Positions 1-10,237 of a DNA stretch of 45,838 bases are shown one piece after another. The notes under the pieces are model-generated. The model saw only the letters and a program-made list of their open reading frames with translations. It was not told where the DNA came from and made no database searches. Source of the DNA: Lysobacter_C sp966210725 (lineage in GTDB: Bacteria > Pseudomonadota > Gammaproteobacteria > Xanthomonadales > Xanthomonadaceae); NCBI GenBank assembly GCA_966210725.1, contig CBIHLN010000015.1, positions 1 to 45,838 of the forward strand, written 5' to 3'. A program made the translations under genes and the position numbers. How positions within the stretch are numbered: position 1 is the first letter of the stretch; the number at the start of each line of letters is the position of its first letter.

Positions 1-54
1 GGACGTGGCCCTCTCAAGGCTAAAACACGAGTTCGAATCTCGTAGGGAGCGCCA
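1..54 (+). tRNA. tRNA-Glu (CTC), 5' end cut by window edge
   Basis: This is the 3' two-thirds of a tRNA. The anticodon stem TGGCC (6-10) pairs with GGCTA (18-22) around the 7-nt loop CTCTCAA, giving anticodon CTC at 13-15, which reads the Glu codon GAG. The T arm is ACGAG/CTCGT around TTCGAAT (27-43). The acceptor 3' strand AGGGAGC, discriminator G and an encoded CCA end at 54. The 5' acceptor strand and D arm lie before the window. Confidence 0.9.
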
Positions 55-60
55 AATCCA

Positions 61-95
61 GAAGCCCGCGCCGCAAGGCGTGGGCTTCGTCGTTT
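61..95 (+). terminator. Hairpin terminator after tRNA-Glu
   Basis: A 12-bp stem (61-72 with 77-88, one G-T pair) closes a GCAA tetraloop and is followed by GTCGTTT. It lies 6 nt after the tRNA CCA and ends just before fdxA, so it should end the tRNA transcript and leave fdxA to its own promoter. Confidence 0.65.
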
Positions 96-106
96 AAACT
101 GCGCCC

Positions 107-430
107 ATGCCCTTCGTCGTCACCGAAAACTGCATCAAGTGCAAGTACACCGACTGCGTCGAGGTGTGCCCGGTCGACTGCTTCCACGAGGGCCCGAACT
201 TCCTGGTGATCGACCCCGACGAGTGCATCGACTGCACCCTGTGCGAGCCCGAGTGCCCGATCAACGCGATCTACCCGGAAGACGACGTGCCGGCCGGCCA
301 GGAGGCGTTCGTGGCGCTCAATGCCGAACTCGCCGCGCAGTGGCCGGTGATTACCGCACGCAAGGACGGCCTGCCCGACGCCAAGGACTGGGAAGGCAAG
401 CCCGGCAAGCTGCCGTTGCTGGAGCGCTGA
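107..430 (+). CDS. fdxA: 7Fe ferredoxin FdxA
   Basis: Small cytoplasmic electron carrier of 107 residues, full length for the Azotobacter FdI-type 7Fe family. The cysteine pattern is complete. By homology C9, C17 and C50 would hold the [3Fe-4S] cluster, and C21, C40, C43 and C46 the [4Fe-4S] cluster; C12 and C25 match the free cysteines of FdI. The tail after residue 60 is the family's usual extension, rich in charged and hydrophobic residues. No Shine-Dalgarno sequence precedes the ATG. Instead TAAACT (95-100) ends 6 nt upstream, so the mRNA may be leaderless. It is convergent with bamC across a shared hairpin. The redox partner cannot be told from the sequence. Confidence 0.95.
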   Translation: MPFVVTENCIKCKYTDCVEVCPVDCFHEGPNFLVIDPDECIDCTLCEPECPINAIYPEDDVPAGQEAFVALNAELAAQWPVITARKDGLPDAKDWEGKPGKLPLLER

Positions 431-478
431 GCGCGCCGCGTCCAGCGGGGACCCGCGGACCACCGCAGCCGGACATCA

Positions 479-504
479 AAACGGGCGCCCTGGAGCGCCC
501 GTTT
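479..504. terminator. Bidirectional terminator between fdxA and bamC
   Basis: AAACGGGCGC (479-488) pairs perfectly with GCGCCCGTTT (495-504) around a 6-nt loop. The A and T runs at its ends suit termination from either side, which fits the converging genes fdxA (+) and bamC (-). Confidence 0.7.
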
Positions 505-527
505 CGCATTGCACGCAGCGCTGGCGC

Positions 528-1082
528 TCAGTTGCCGCCGATCGCACCCTGCAGCGCGGCGATCAACCTGGCCGGCGCGTCACCGGTGGCGGGCATGCCG
601 CGCGGATCGACCGCCGACACGTACGCCCCGGCCTGGACCTCGCTGACGCGCACGAGGAAGTTCGCGCCTTCGTAGTTGACGTCGTAGGCGCCCAGCAGTT
701 CGGCCCGGCTGGCGATTTCCACGCCTTCGATGCCGCCCAGCAACTCGCCCACGCGCGCGTACACCTCGTCCCGCGTGCCGGCCGTGGTGAAGCCCGCGGC
801 CTGCGCAGGTGCGGCCGCACCCGCAGTTGCGCCCGGAGACGCCGGCGCCTGGGTGGCAATGGCCTGCCCGGAGGCAGTCACCGAGCCCTGCGGCGCGGCA
901 CCGTCGGTGCGCGGCAGGTCGAGGTCGGGCGGGACTTCCAGCGGCCGCGACTCGGGCGATTGCGCGTACAGCGCATCGCCCTTGCGGAACCAGCTGCAAC
1001 CGGCGGTAGCCACCAGCGTGATGGCGAGTGCACCGGCAACGGCAGCATTGAGGCGGCGGACGCGATGGGGCGTGGGGGACAT
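528..1082 (-). CDS. bamC: BamC-like outer-membrane assembly lipoprotein, one-domain form
   Basis: Predicted lipoprotein of 184 residues. The N-terminus has a basic stretch, a hydrophobic segment (about 12-27) and Cys29 in a VATAGC lipobox, so it is probably anchored in the outer membrane facing the periplasm. Residues about 38-55 contain a PLEVPPDL motif like the BamC N-terminal region that contacts BamD. The linker is low complexity (A/G/Q), and residues about 105-180 form a single helix-grip-like domain. E. coli BamC is about 344 residues with two such domains, so this is roughly half length. It follows dapA by 14 nt, the same dapA-bamC pairing as in E. coli, and has a good SD (AGGAG). Family assignment rests on context and the N-terminal motif; the role in the Bam complex is inferred. 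Confidence 0.7.
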   Translation of the reverse strand: MSPTPHRVRRLNAAVAGALAITLVATAGCSWFRKGDALYAQSPESRPLEVPPDLDLPRTDGAAPQGSVTASGQAIATQAPASPGATAGAAAPAQAAGFTTAGTRDEVYARVGELLGGIEGVEIASRAELLGAYDVNYEGANFLVRVSEVQAGAYVSAVDPRGMPATGDAPARLIAALQGAIGGN

Positions 1083-1097
1083 GGGATCTCCTGCGGT

Positions 1098-2003
1098 TCA
1101 GGCCGCGAGTGAATCGCGGGATTCGTTTTCGAGCGCGTCGACCAGGGTGCGCGTGGTGGCGGCCGCATCCTGGTGGCGCGGGGACAGCGGGGTCAGCGGC
1201 AGGCGCAGGCCGTGGCCCACACCCTGCAAGGCCAGCAGCGCCTTGACCGGGATCGGATTGGATTCGACACCAAGGAAATCGCAGACGGGCTGCAACCGCC
1301 CATCGAGCGCCTGCGCGGCATCGGCCCGGCCGTTGCGCGCGAGGTCGCACAATCGGCGAAACGACGCGGGCACCACGTTCGACGCCACCGAGATCACGCC
1401 ATCGGCGCCGGCGAGCATGGCACGGCACGCCGTCGGGTCGTCGCCGCTGAGCACGGCGAAACCGGCATCGCGCAGCCGCAGCAGCGCGTCCATCCGCGCC
1501 GCATCGGCCACCGCTTCCTTCACACCGATGATGCGGGCGTGACCGGCCAGTTCGGCCACGGTTTCCGGCAGCAGGTCGATCCCGGTGCGGCCCGGCACGT
1601 TGTAGAGCATGACGGGCAGTTCGCCATCGTCGGCCACCGCGCGGTAGTGCGCGACCAGTCCGGCCTGGGTGGGGCGCACGTACGGCGGCGTGACCACGAG
1701 CGCCGCGTCGGCGCCCAGCGCCGCCGCCCGACGGGTCTGTTCGATGGTCTTGGCGGTGTTGGACAGCCCGGTGCCGGCAAGCACGGGCACGCGGCCGGCC
1801 ACCAGTTCGACGGCCGTGCGCAGCAGGGTGTCGTATTCGATGTCGTACAGCGCCGCAGCTTCGCCGGTGGAACCGGCCACGACGACGGCCTGGGTGCCCG
1901 CCTCGAGCTGTACGGCCAGCAGCCGCTGCCAGGCGTCGATGTCGAGTTCACCGGCGACGTTGAACGGGGTCGCCAGTGCGGTGATGCTGCCGGAAATGCG
2001 CAA
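1098..2003 (-). CDS. dapA: 4-hydroxy-tetrahydrodipicolinate synthase
   Basis: Condenses pyruvate with aspartate semialdehyde, the first committed step of lysine and diaminopimelate synthesis. The 301 residues form one TIM barrel of normal length. Active-site residues are visible: Lys162 in GVKEA (Schiff-base lysine), Tyr134 and Arg139 in YNVPGRTG, Tyr108 in PPYVRP and the hydroxyl pair Ser45-Thr46 in GSTGE, where E. coli has Thr-Thr. It begins a minus-strand dapA-bamC pair and is divergent from the gcvR-like gene across 231 bp. Confidence 0.96.
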   Translation of the reverse strand: MRISGSITALATPFNVAGELDIDAWQRLLAVQLEAGTQAVVVAGSTGEAAALYDIEYDTLLRTAVELVAGRVPVLAGTGLSNTAKTIEQTRRAAALGADAALVVTPPYVRPTQAGLVAHYRAVADDGELPVMLYNVPGRTGIDLLPETVAELAGHARIIGVKEAVADAARMDALLRLRDAGFAVLSGDDPTACRAMLAGADGVISVASNVVPASFRRLCDLARNGRADAAQALDGRLQPVCDFLGVESNPIPVKALLALQGVGHGLRLPLTPLSPRHQDAAATTRTLVDALENESRDSLAA

Positions 2004-2115
2004 GGGCGGGCCTCTGCGTGGAGCGTGGGAGTGGAGTGCGGACGTGCGGGTCGACGGCCACCGGGGCGAGCGTGCGGGACGGCGCGCAGGGCCAGAATGC
2101 AGCGCCCGATGTTAC

Positions 2116-2145
2116 TTGCGGCGTGAAAGCACCGGCAAGTATGCT
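2116..2145 (+). promoter_or_regulatory. Possible sigma-70 promoter for gcvR-bcp
   Basis: TTGCGG (2116-2121), an 18-nt spacer and TATGCT (2140-2145) lie about 90 nt before the TTG start at 2235. No other good candidate was seen in the 2004-2234 divergent gap, and no clear dapA promoter was found on the minus strand. Confidence 0.4.
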
Positions 2146-2234
2146 GGCTGCGCGCGGCCGCCGTTTCCACCGCTGCCGTTCATTCCCGGTGCCGACCCCG
2201 GCACCGGCTGTCCGCACCTACCGCAGGCGCCGCC

Positions 2235-2795
2235 TTGACTGATTCCGCTTCCCGGCCGTCGCCGAACGAAAACCACCTGCTGATCAATGCGTACACCACG
2301 CATCCGGAGTCGCCCCTGCTGTCGGTGACCCGCCGCATCAGCGACAGCGGCTGCAATCTGGTGGACGCCCGGCTCTCGACGGTGGGTCGTGATGTGTCGG
2401 TGACCGCACTGGCGGTCGGCTCCTGGGATGCGGTCGCCAAGCTCGAGGCCATGCTGACGCGCCTGGAGCGCGAGGAAGGCCTCAAACTGATCTGGTACCG
2501 CACCGGCGCCAAGCAGGTGCAGTCCAACCTGCTGCCGTACGTGGTCGAAGTGGTCGCCAGCGACAAGCCCGGCATCCTCTTCCAGCTGGCGGACTTCTTC
2601 GACCGCCAGGGCATCACCATCGAAAGCCTGCACTGCTCGCGCTACCGCGCCATGCAGACCGGCGCGGATATGTTCTCCGCCCAGGTGACCATCGGCGTGC
2701 CGGCGAACATGCACATCGCCGCGCTGCGCGATGATTTCCTGGAGTTCTGCGACCACCTCAACCTGGATGCCATCATGGATCCGATGAAGTTCTGA
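2235..2795 (+). CDS. gcvR: GcvR-like double-ACT-domain regulator
   Basis: Protein of 186 residues made of two ACT domains, about 12-85 and 97-180. The second opens with VVEVVASDKPGILFQLADFF, the typical ACT beginning. In E. coli, GcvR binds glycine and restrains GcvA at the glycine-cleavage operon; the same role here is inference, since no gcv gene is in the window. The likely start is TTG at 2235 (TTG ACT GAT), because the next in-frame ATG falls within the first domain. bcp begins 11 nt after the stop, so the two are probably cotranscribed, and a gcvR-bcp pairing is common in gammaproteobacteria. Confidence 0.85.
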   Translation: MTDSASRPSPNENHLLINAYTTHPESPLLSVTRRISDSGCNLVDARLSTVGRDVSVTALAVGSWDAVAKLEAMLTRLEREEGLKLIWYRTGAKQVQSNLLPYVVEVVASDKPGILFQLADFFDRQGITIESLHCSRYRAMQTGADMFSAQVTIGVPANMHIAALRDDFLEFCDHLNLDAIMDPMKF

Positions 2796-2806
2796 GGACG
2801 CACTGC

Positions 2807-3280
2807 ATGCTCGACACCGGCGACACCGTACCTGCCGACCTGCCGCTCGAACTGTCCAGCGGCACCACCGCGCCCCTCGGCGATTACGCCGGCCAGTGGC
2901 TGGTGCTGTACTTCTATCCCAAGGACAGCACGCCGGGCTGCACCACCGAAGGCAACGACTTCAATGCCCTGCTGCCGAAGCTCCGCAAGCTGGGGGCGAC
3001 TGTCCTGGGCGTGTCGCGCGACTCGGTGAAGTCGCACCAGAACTTCTGCGCCAAGCAGGGCTTCAAGTTCGACCTGGTCAGCGACAAGAGCGAGGCGGTC
3101 TGCAACGCCTTCGGCGTGATCAAGGAAAAGAACATGTACGGCCGGAAGGTGATGGGCATCGAGCGCAGCACCTTCCTGATCGACCCGTCCGGTGTCATCG
3201 CCCGGACATGGCGGCCGGTGAAGGTCGCCGGGCATGCCCAGGCCGTGCTCGACGAACTCAAGGCAGCCGCCGCCCAGTGA
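2807..3280 (+). CDS. bcp: Thiol peroxidase Bcp (peroxiredoxin Q)
   Basis: Cytoplasmic thioredoxin-dependent peroxiredoxin of 157 residues that reduces H2O2 and organic hydroperoxides. The active-site motif YPKDSTPGCTTE places the peroxidatic Cys at 45, with Thr42 and Pro38 in the conserved PxxxTxxC. The E. coli-type resolving Cys five residues later is absent (Asn50). A cysteine at 81, 36 residues downstream, matches the Cys48-Cys84 spacing described for Xanthomonas campestris BCP, so an atypical 2-Cys mechanism is likely. A third cysteine lies in VCNAFG. It follows the gcvR-like gene by 11 nt and is followed by a hairpin terminator. Confidence 0.95.
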   Translation: MLDTGDTVPADLPLELSSGTTAPLGDYAGQWLVLYFYPKDSTPGCTTEGNDFNALLPKLRKLGATVLGVSRDSVKSHQNFCAKQGFKFDLVSDKSEAVCNAFGVIKEKNMYGRKVMGIERSTFLIDPSGVIARTWRPVKVAGHAQAVLDELKAAAAQ

Positions 3281-3292
3281 TCCCCGCCGCCC

Positions 3293-3368
3293 ACGCATGC
3301 GTCGCCACCCCGGCACCCGGGACCGTGGCGGCGTTTTGCCGTGCGTTGGCCGGTTGCGACGCATGCGT
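3293..3368. repeat. Two copies of the palindrome ACGCATGCGT
   Basis: The 10-bp perfect palindrome ACGCATGCGT occurs at 3293-3302 and again at 3359-3368, starts 66 bp apart, in the 139-bp gap between bcp and the phoH-like gene. The copies flank the bcp terminator hairpin. No function can be assigned; a dimeric regulator's operator pair is one reading. Confidence 0.5.
3301..3337 (+). terminator. Possible terminator after bcp
   Basis: CGCCAC (3303-3308) pairs with GTGGCG (3325-3330), and inside it CCCGG (3309-3313) pairs with CCGGG (3317-3321). GTTTT (3333-3337) follows. It begins 20 nt after the bcp stop codon. Confidence 0.5.
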
Positions 3369-3419
3369 CCCGCACTCCCCGTTGTCCCCTGCAGTGCCCC
3401 TACCCGACTGGAGCTCTCG

Positions 3420-4829
3420 ATGACCAAAGGCAAGCGCATCTACGTGCTGGACACCAACGTCCTGATGCACGACCCGACCGCGCTGTTCAAGTTCGAGGAA
3501 CACGACGTCTACCTGCCGATGCAGGTCATCGAGGAGCTGGACAACGGCAAGAAGGGCACGTCGGAGGCCAGCCGCAACGCGCGGCAGGTCAGCCGGTTCC
3601 TCAACGAGTTGATCGAGATCGAGGGCACCGACCGCATCCGCGACGGCATCACCCTCAGCCGGCCGCAGGGCCTGCAGCTGCGTGGTGCGCAGAGCATCGG
3701 CAAGCTGCGCTTCCAGACCGAGAGCTTCGACGCCGGCCGCCGCTTCGGTGCGGTCATCCCCGACAACCACATCCTCGGGGCAGTGCTGGCACTGAAGGAG
3801 TCCGACCCCGGCGTGCCGGTGGTGCTGGTGTCCAAGGACATCAACCTGCGGATCAAGGCATCGATCGCCGGCATCGTCTCGGAGGACTACGAGAACGACC
3901 GCGCGCTGGACGACTTCAGCCTGCTCTACACCGGCGCGACCGCCCTGCCCGAGGACTTCTGGCAGCGCCACGGCAAGGACCTGAAGTCCTGGACCGACAA
4001 GGGCCGTACCTTTTACGAGATCAGCCGCGGCGGGGCAGATGGCGCAGACGACGACTGGCACCCCAACCAGTTCCTCTACCTGCCGGGCGACGACGAGTCG
4101 CAGATGCGCGTGGCGCGCGTCACCGACGAGAAGGTGACGCTGCAGATCGTCGACGACTACCGCCACAACCAGCACGCGGTGTGGGGCATCACCGCGCGCA
4201 ACCGCGAGCAGAACTTCGCGCTCAACGCGCTGATGGACCCGGAGGTCGACTTCGTTACCCTGCTGGGCACGGCCGGCACCGGCAAGACCCTTCTGGCGCT
4301 GGCCGCGGGCCTGGCGCAGACCATGGACCAGCAGCGCTACCGCGAAATCATCATGACGCGCGCCACGGTGAGCGTCGGCGAGGACATCGGCTTCCTGCCC
4401 GGCACCGAGGAAGAGAAGATGACGCCGTGGATGGGCGCGCTGACGGACAATCTGGAGGTGCTCACGCACAACCAGGAAGGCGGCAGCTGGGGCCGCGCGG
4501 CGACCAACGACCTGCTCGCCTCGCGCATCAAGATCCGCTCGATGAACTTCATGCGCGGCCGCACGTTCCTCAGCCGCTACCTGATCCTGGACGAAGCGCA
4601 GAACCTGTCGCCCAAGCAGATGAAGACGCTGATCACCCGTGCCGGCCCGGGCACCAAGATCGTGTGCCTGGGCAACGTCGAGCAGATCGACACGCCCTAC
4701 CTCACCGAGACGACGTCGGGCCTGACGTACGCCGTGGACCGGTTCAAGCATTGGCCGCACAGCGCGCACGTCACCCTGCGCCGCGGCGAGCGTTCGCGCC
4801 TGGCCGACTACGCGTCCGAGGTGCTCTGA
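3420..4829 (+). CDS. PhoH-family ATPase with N-terminal PIN domain
   Basis: Cytoplasmic protein of 469 residues combining two domains. The N-terminal PIN RNase fold (about 1-135) starts with VLDTNVLMHDP and contains acidic residues (Asp11, Glu40-Asp42) expected at a metal site. The C-terminal PhoH ATPase (about 255-469) has Walker A GTAGTGKT at 283-290 and Walker B LILDEAQN with Asp391-Glu392. Related PIN-PhoH proteins (PhoH2) have been described as RNA helicase/RNase enzymes, but the substrate here is unknown. ATG 3420 is chosen because VLDTNVLMHDP follows directly; upstream codons are low-complexity Pro/Arg. Its neighbours give no pathway clue. Confidence 0.92.
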   Translation: MTKGKRIYVLDTNVLMHDPTALFKFEEHDVYLPMQVIEELDNGKKGTSEASRNARQVSRFLNELIEIEGTDRIRDGITLSRPQGLQLRGAQSIGKLRFQTESFDAGRRFGAVIPDNHILGAVLALKESDPGVPVVLVSKDINLRIKASIAGIVSEDYENDRALDDFSLLYTGATALPEDFWQRHGKDLKSWTDKGRTFYEISRGGADGADDDWHPNQFLYLPGDDESQMRVARVTDEKVTLQIVDDYRHNQHAVWGITARNREQNFALNALMDPEVDFVTLLGTAGTGKTLLALAAGLAQTMDQQRYREIIMTRATVSVGEDIGFLPGTEEEKMTPWMGALTDNLEVLTHNQEGGSWGRAATNDLLASRIKIRSMNFMRGRTFLSRYLILDEAQNLSPKQMKTLITRAGPGTKIVCLGNVEQIDTPYLTETTSGLTYAVDRFKHWPHSAHVTLRRGERSRLADYASEVL

Positions 4830-4840
4830 CGCCGGCCCGG

Positions 4841-4914
4841 TCGGAGCGCCTTCAGCCGCGATCGCAAATGGGGCTGCCCATGCGCATCACGATCCCGGCT
4901 GAAGCGCTCCTACA
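4841..4914. repeat. REP-like inverted repeat, copy 1 (degenerate)
   Basis: The left arm (4841-4864) carries GGAGCGCCTTCAGCCGCGAT and the right arm (4890-4914) its imperfect reverse complement, CACGATCCCGGCTGAAGCG onward, ending CTCCTACAG. It is the same family as 29324-29460 and 39635-39714 but with several mismatches. It lies between the phoH-like gene and thiD. Confidence 0.75.
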
Positions 4915-4965
4915 GGTTGCCGCAAGGAGGCGGCGAGTCCCGGCGAAACACGGGACAATGCCCGC

Positions 4966-5781
4966 ATGACTTCCACCGACACCCGTCCCCTTTGCGCACT
5001 CACCATCGCCGGTTCGGACTCCGGCGGTGGGGCCGGCATCCAGGCCGACCTCAAGACCTTTGCCGCGCACGGCGTGCATGGCCTGTGCGCCATCGCCGCA
5101 CTGACTGCTCAGCACACGCGCGGCGTCACCGCGGTACACGTGCCACCCGTCGCGATGCTTCGCGCACAATTGGACGCCTGCTTCGAGGACTTCCGTATCG
5201 GCGCGGTCAAACTGGGCATGCTCGCCACCGCCGAGGTCATCCACGTGGTGGCCGATGCCTTGGAGCATCACGCGCCATCGCACGTGGTCCTGGACCCGGT
5301 GATGGTCGCTACATCGGGCGCGCGGTTGCTGGAACCGGACGCGCTGGACGCGCTGCGTACCCGCCTGCTTCCGCTGGCGACCGTGCTCACGCCGAACATC
5401 CCCGAGGCCGAACTCCTGCTGGATCGCACCATCGCAACGGCCGCCGACGCCGACGAGGCGCTGCAGGCACTGCATGCCGTCGGTGCGCGATCGGTGCTGC
5501 TCAAGGGCGGGCATCTGGATGAAGGCGAACACGTGGTCGATCGGCTGCTGGATGGCGGGGGCACCACGGTGTTCACCCACCGCCGTCTGGCGGTGGAAGG
5601 CCATGGCACCGGCTGCACGCTGGCGTCGTCCATCGCCGCCCAGCTCTGCCGCGGGTTGACCGTACATGGCGCCTGCGAGGCCGGCACCGCCTACATCGCG
5701 CGCGCCTTGGCTTCGAGCTACCGGCCCGGCCTTGGGCCCGCGGTCGTGCTCGACCATTTCGGCGCGGCACGCGCGCCGTGA
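4966..5781 (+). CDS. thiD: Hydroxymethylpyrimidine/phosphomethylpyrimidine kinase
   Basis: Phosphorylates HMP and HMP-P to HMP-PP in thiamine synthesis. The 271 residues match the family. Ribokinase-fold motifs are present in order: TIAGSDSGGGAGIQADLKTF near residues 13-32, DPVMVATSGARLL near 108-120, and the C-terminal GHGTGCTLASSIAA with the catalytic-site glycines and the conserved Cys. No SD precedes the ATG. GACAAT ends exactly 6 nt before it (4954-4959), so the transcript may be leaderless. The stop codon overlaps a possible GTG start of the next gene, which suggests coupling. Confidence 0.94.
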   Translation: MTSTDTRPLCALTIAGSDSGGGAGIQADLKTFAAHGVHGLCAIAALTAQHTRGVTAVHVPPVAMLRAQLDACFEDFRIGAVKLGMLATAEVIHVVADALEHHAPSHVVLDPVMVATSGARLLEPDALDALRTRLLPLATVLTPNIPEAELLLDRTIATAADADEALQALHAVGARSVLLKGGHLDEGEHVVDRLLDGGGTTVFTHRRLAVEGHGTGCTLASSIAAQLCRGLTVHGACEAGTAYIARALASSYRPGLGPAVVLDHFGAARAP

Positions 5782-5783
5782 GC

Positions 5784-6641
5784 ATGGATATCGAAGACGT
5801 TTCCGTGCACGCGGACGACGGACACCGGTTCTCGGTGTCCGCAACCGTGCCACACGAACCCGTGGCGACATTGCTGTGGTTGCCGGCGCTGGGCGTGGCC
5901 GCGCGCCATTACCGGCCGTTCGCCGAGTCGTTAGCCCGGCATGGGGTGGCCACCTTCATCCACGAATGGCGCGGGCATGGCAGCAGTTCGCTGCGCGCCG
6001 GCCGCGGGTGCGACTGGGGCTATCGCGAGCTCCTCACGCTCGACCTGCCCGCGAGCGCGGCCGTTGTGCGCGCGCGGCTGCCTGACCTCACGCGCGTGGT
6101 CGGTGGCCACAGCCTGGGCGGGCAACTGGCCTGCTGCCACCTCGGACTGTCGCCGGGCGAGGCGACGCGCAATCTCTGGCTGGTGGCCAGCGGCGCGCCC
6201 TACTGGCGCGCGTTTCCGCGCCCGCTGCGGTTCGGGCTTCCGCTGGCCTACCGGTTCCTGCCGTGGCTGGCCAGGCAAATGGGCGCCCTTCCCGGCCGGC
6301 GCATCGGCTTCGGGGGGCAAGAGGCCCCCGGCGTTATGGCGGACTGGGCGGCGAGCGCTCGAACGGGCCGCTACGCGGCGCAGGGCATGGACATCGACCT
6401 GGACGGTGCCATGCGCACGGCTGCACCTGAAGTGCGCGCCGTGGTGCTGGAGGACGATTGGCTTGCGCCGACATCCTCGCTCGATTTCCTGCTGTCGAAG
6501 CTGCCGGAGGCACGCACATATACCCGGCGCATGGACGCCGTCCACGTCGATACCGACGCCGATCACTTCGCCTGGATGCGCACACCCGATGCCGTCGCCG
6601 ACTGGCTGTGCCTGGGCATGGGCCGCGGTACTCGGTTCTGA
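5784..6641 (+). CDS. Alpha/beta hydrolase of unknown substrate
   Basis: Serine hydrolase of about 285 residues resembling the predicted hydrolases of the COG4757 type. The nucleophile elbow GHSLGG sits near residue 110. An oxyanion-side LWLPALGV strand lies near 33, HEWRGHG follows the second strand, and a late DADHFAWMR supplies a candidate catalytic His. No signal peptide is seen, so it is probably cytoplasmic. Two starts are possible: ATG 5784, taken here, or GTG 5778, which overlaps the thiD stop as GTGA. Being coupled to thiD does not make it a thiamine enzyme; no substrate is implied by the sequence. Confidence 0.85.
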   Translation: MDIEDVSVHADDGHRFSVSATVPHEPVATLLWLPALGVAARHYRPFAESLARHGVATFIHEWRGHGSSSLRAGRGCDWGYRELLTLDLPASAAVVRARLPDLTRVVGGHSLGGQLACCHLGLSPGEATRNLWLVASGAPYWRAFPRPLRFGLPLAYRFLPWLARQMGALPGRRIGFGGQEAPGVMADWAASARTGRYAAQGMDIDLDGAMRTAAPEVRAVVLEDDWLAPTSSLDFLLSKLPEARTYTRRMDAVHVDTDADHFAWMRTPDAVADWLCLGMGRGTRF

Positions 6642-6728
6642 AACGATCACCCGGGTAAGACGCCGCCTGCGTCGTCACGGCTGTCGCAGGTTGCGACATG
6701 TCCAAGGGAACGGCGCCGCCAGTTCCGG

Positions 6729-6770
6729 AAAAGAAAAAAGCCGACGGGCGACCCGTCGGCTTTTTTCTTT
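6729..6770. terminator. Perfect 20-bp bidirectional terminator
   Basis: A 20-bp perfect stem (6729-6748 with 6752-6771) closes a CGA loop. The stem has a GC core GCCGACGGG flanked by A6/T6 and A4/T4 runs, giving a U-tract in both directions. It serves the hydrolase gene (+) and probably read-through from the convergent tRNA-Arg (-), whose 3' end is at 6775. Confidence 0.9.
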
Positions 6771-6774
6771 TTAT

Positions 6775-6851
6775 TGGCGCGCCCGGAAGGATTCGAACCT
6801 CCGACCCCCAAGTTCGTAGCCTGGTGCTCTATCCAGCTGAGCTACGGGCGC
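6775..6851 (-). tRNA. tRNA-Arg (ACG)
   Basis: 77-nt tRNA on the minus strand with encoded CCA (plus-strand TGG at 6775-6777). The acceptor stem is GCGCCCG/CGGGCGC with discriminator G. The anticodon stem CCAGG/CTTGG encloses the loop CTACGAA, giving anticodon ACG for CGN (Arg) codons. The T loop TTCGAAT is intact. Confidence 0.95.
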
Positions 6852-6980
6852 GTAGTCGGAGAATTATGGCGACTGGAGCGAATCCCGTCAAACATTTTCT
6901 CGACCTTTTCGACTCGTCCACCGCATCGCAGGATCGATTCCGCGGGCGGTGTCATGCCGCTTGCAGGGCGGCGGTATAAC

Positions 6981-7073
6981 TGGCGGAGAGTGAGGGATTC
7001 GAACCCTCGATAGAGCTATAAACCCTATACTCCCTTAGCAGGGGAGCCCCTTCAGCCACTCGGGCAACTCTCC
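6981..7073 (-). tRNA. tRNA-Ser (GCT)
   Basis: 93-nt class II tRNA on the minus strand with encoded CCA. The acceptor stem is GGAGAGT/ACTCTCC. The anticodon stem CTCCC/GGGAG encloses CTGCTAA, giving anticodon GCT for AGC/AGU serine codons. A long variable arm (TATAGGGTTTATAGCTCTA) is present, as expected for tRNA-Ser. Confidence 0.95.
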
Positions 7074-7139
7074 GCGGCACATCCAACTTCGTGCGGGCGG
7101 GAAGCATAACGGCTCACCCCACGCGCGGCAAACCTTTCC

Positions 7140-7340
7140 TCAGACTGCCGCATCCTTCGCGTCATCCGCGGGCGCGTCGCCACGCTGGATACGCTGGTAG
7201 ATTTCTTCGCGGTGCACCGCCACGTCCTTGGGCGCGGTGATTCCGATACGGACCTGGTTGCCCTTGACGCCGAGCACGGTGACGGTCACCGAGTCGCCGA
7301 TCATCAGGGTCTCACCGACGCGACGCGTCAGGATAAGCAT
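7140..7340 (-). CDS. csrA: Carbon storage regulator CsrA/RsmA
   Basis: RNA-binding post-transcriptional regulator of 66 residues that binds GGA motifs in mRNA leaders. In Xanthomonas and relatives, RsmA controls virulence factors, exoenzymes and motility. The conserved core MLILTRRVGETLMIGD and VRIGITAPKDVAVHREEIY is complete, including the RNA-contacting Leu4, Arg7 and Arg44-region residues. A strong SD (GAGGAGAA) stands 6-9 nt before the ATG at 7340. It lies just downstream of alaS, as in E. coli, with a 136-nt gap that likely carries its own promoter. Confidence 0.97.
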   Translation of the reverse strand: MLILTRRVGETLMIGDSVTVTVLGVKGNQVRIGITAPKDVAVHREEIYQRIQRGDAPADDAKDAAV

Positions 7341-7476
7341 GGGTAGTTCTCCTCGGCCGGCCGCTCGTGGGCCGACGATTGCGCCCCGGTGGAAGCGCTT
7401 CCAGTGATTGAGCAAACGGCGATTATTGTACGCCAGCGGCACTGCCACAAGCGATGGAAGTCATGGGTCGCCGGGG

Positions 7477-10110
<2,634 letters not shown>

Positions 10111-10237
10111 GCCTGGCACGCGGATCGGAGGGCTGGGCAGGTCGACGCCCGCCGGGGCTCCCAACGTGGGGCCGTCTGGCGGCAGCGTCAACCGGGCGAG
10201 CCGACAAGCGTAACAGGCAGACGACGCGGCCGTGAGG

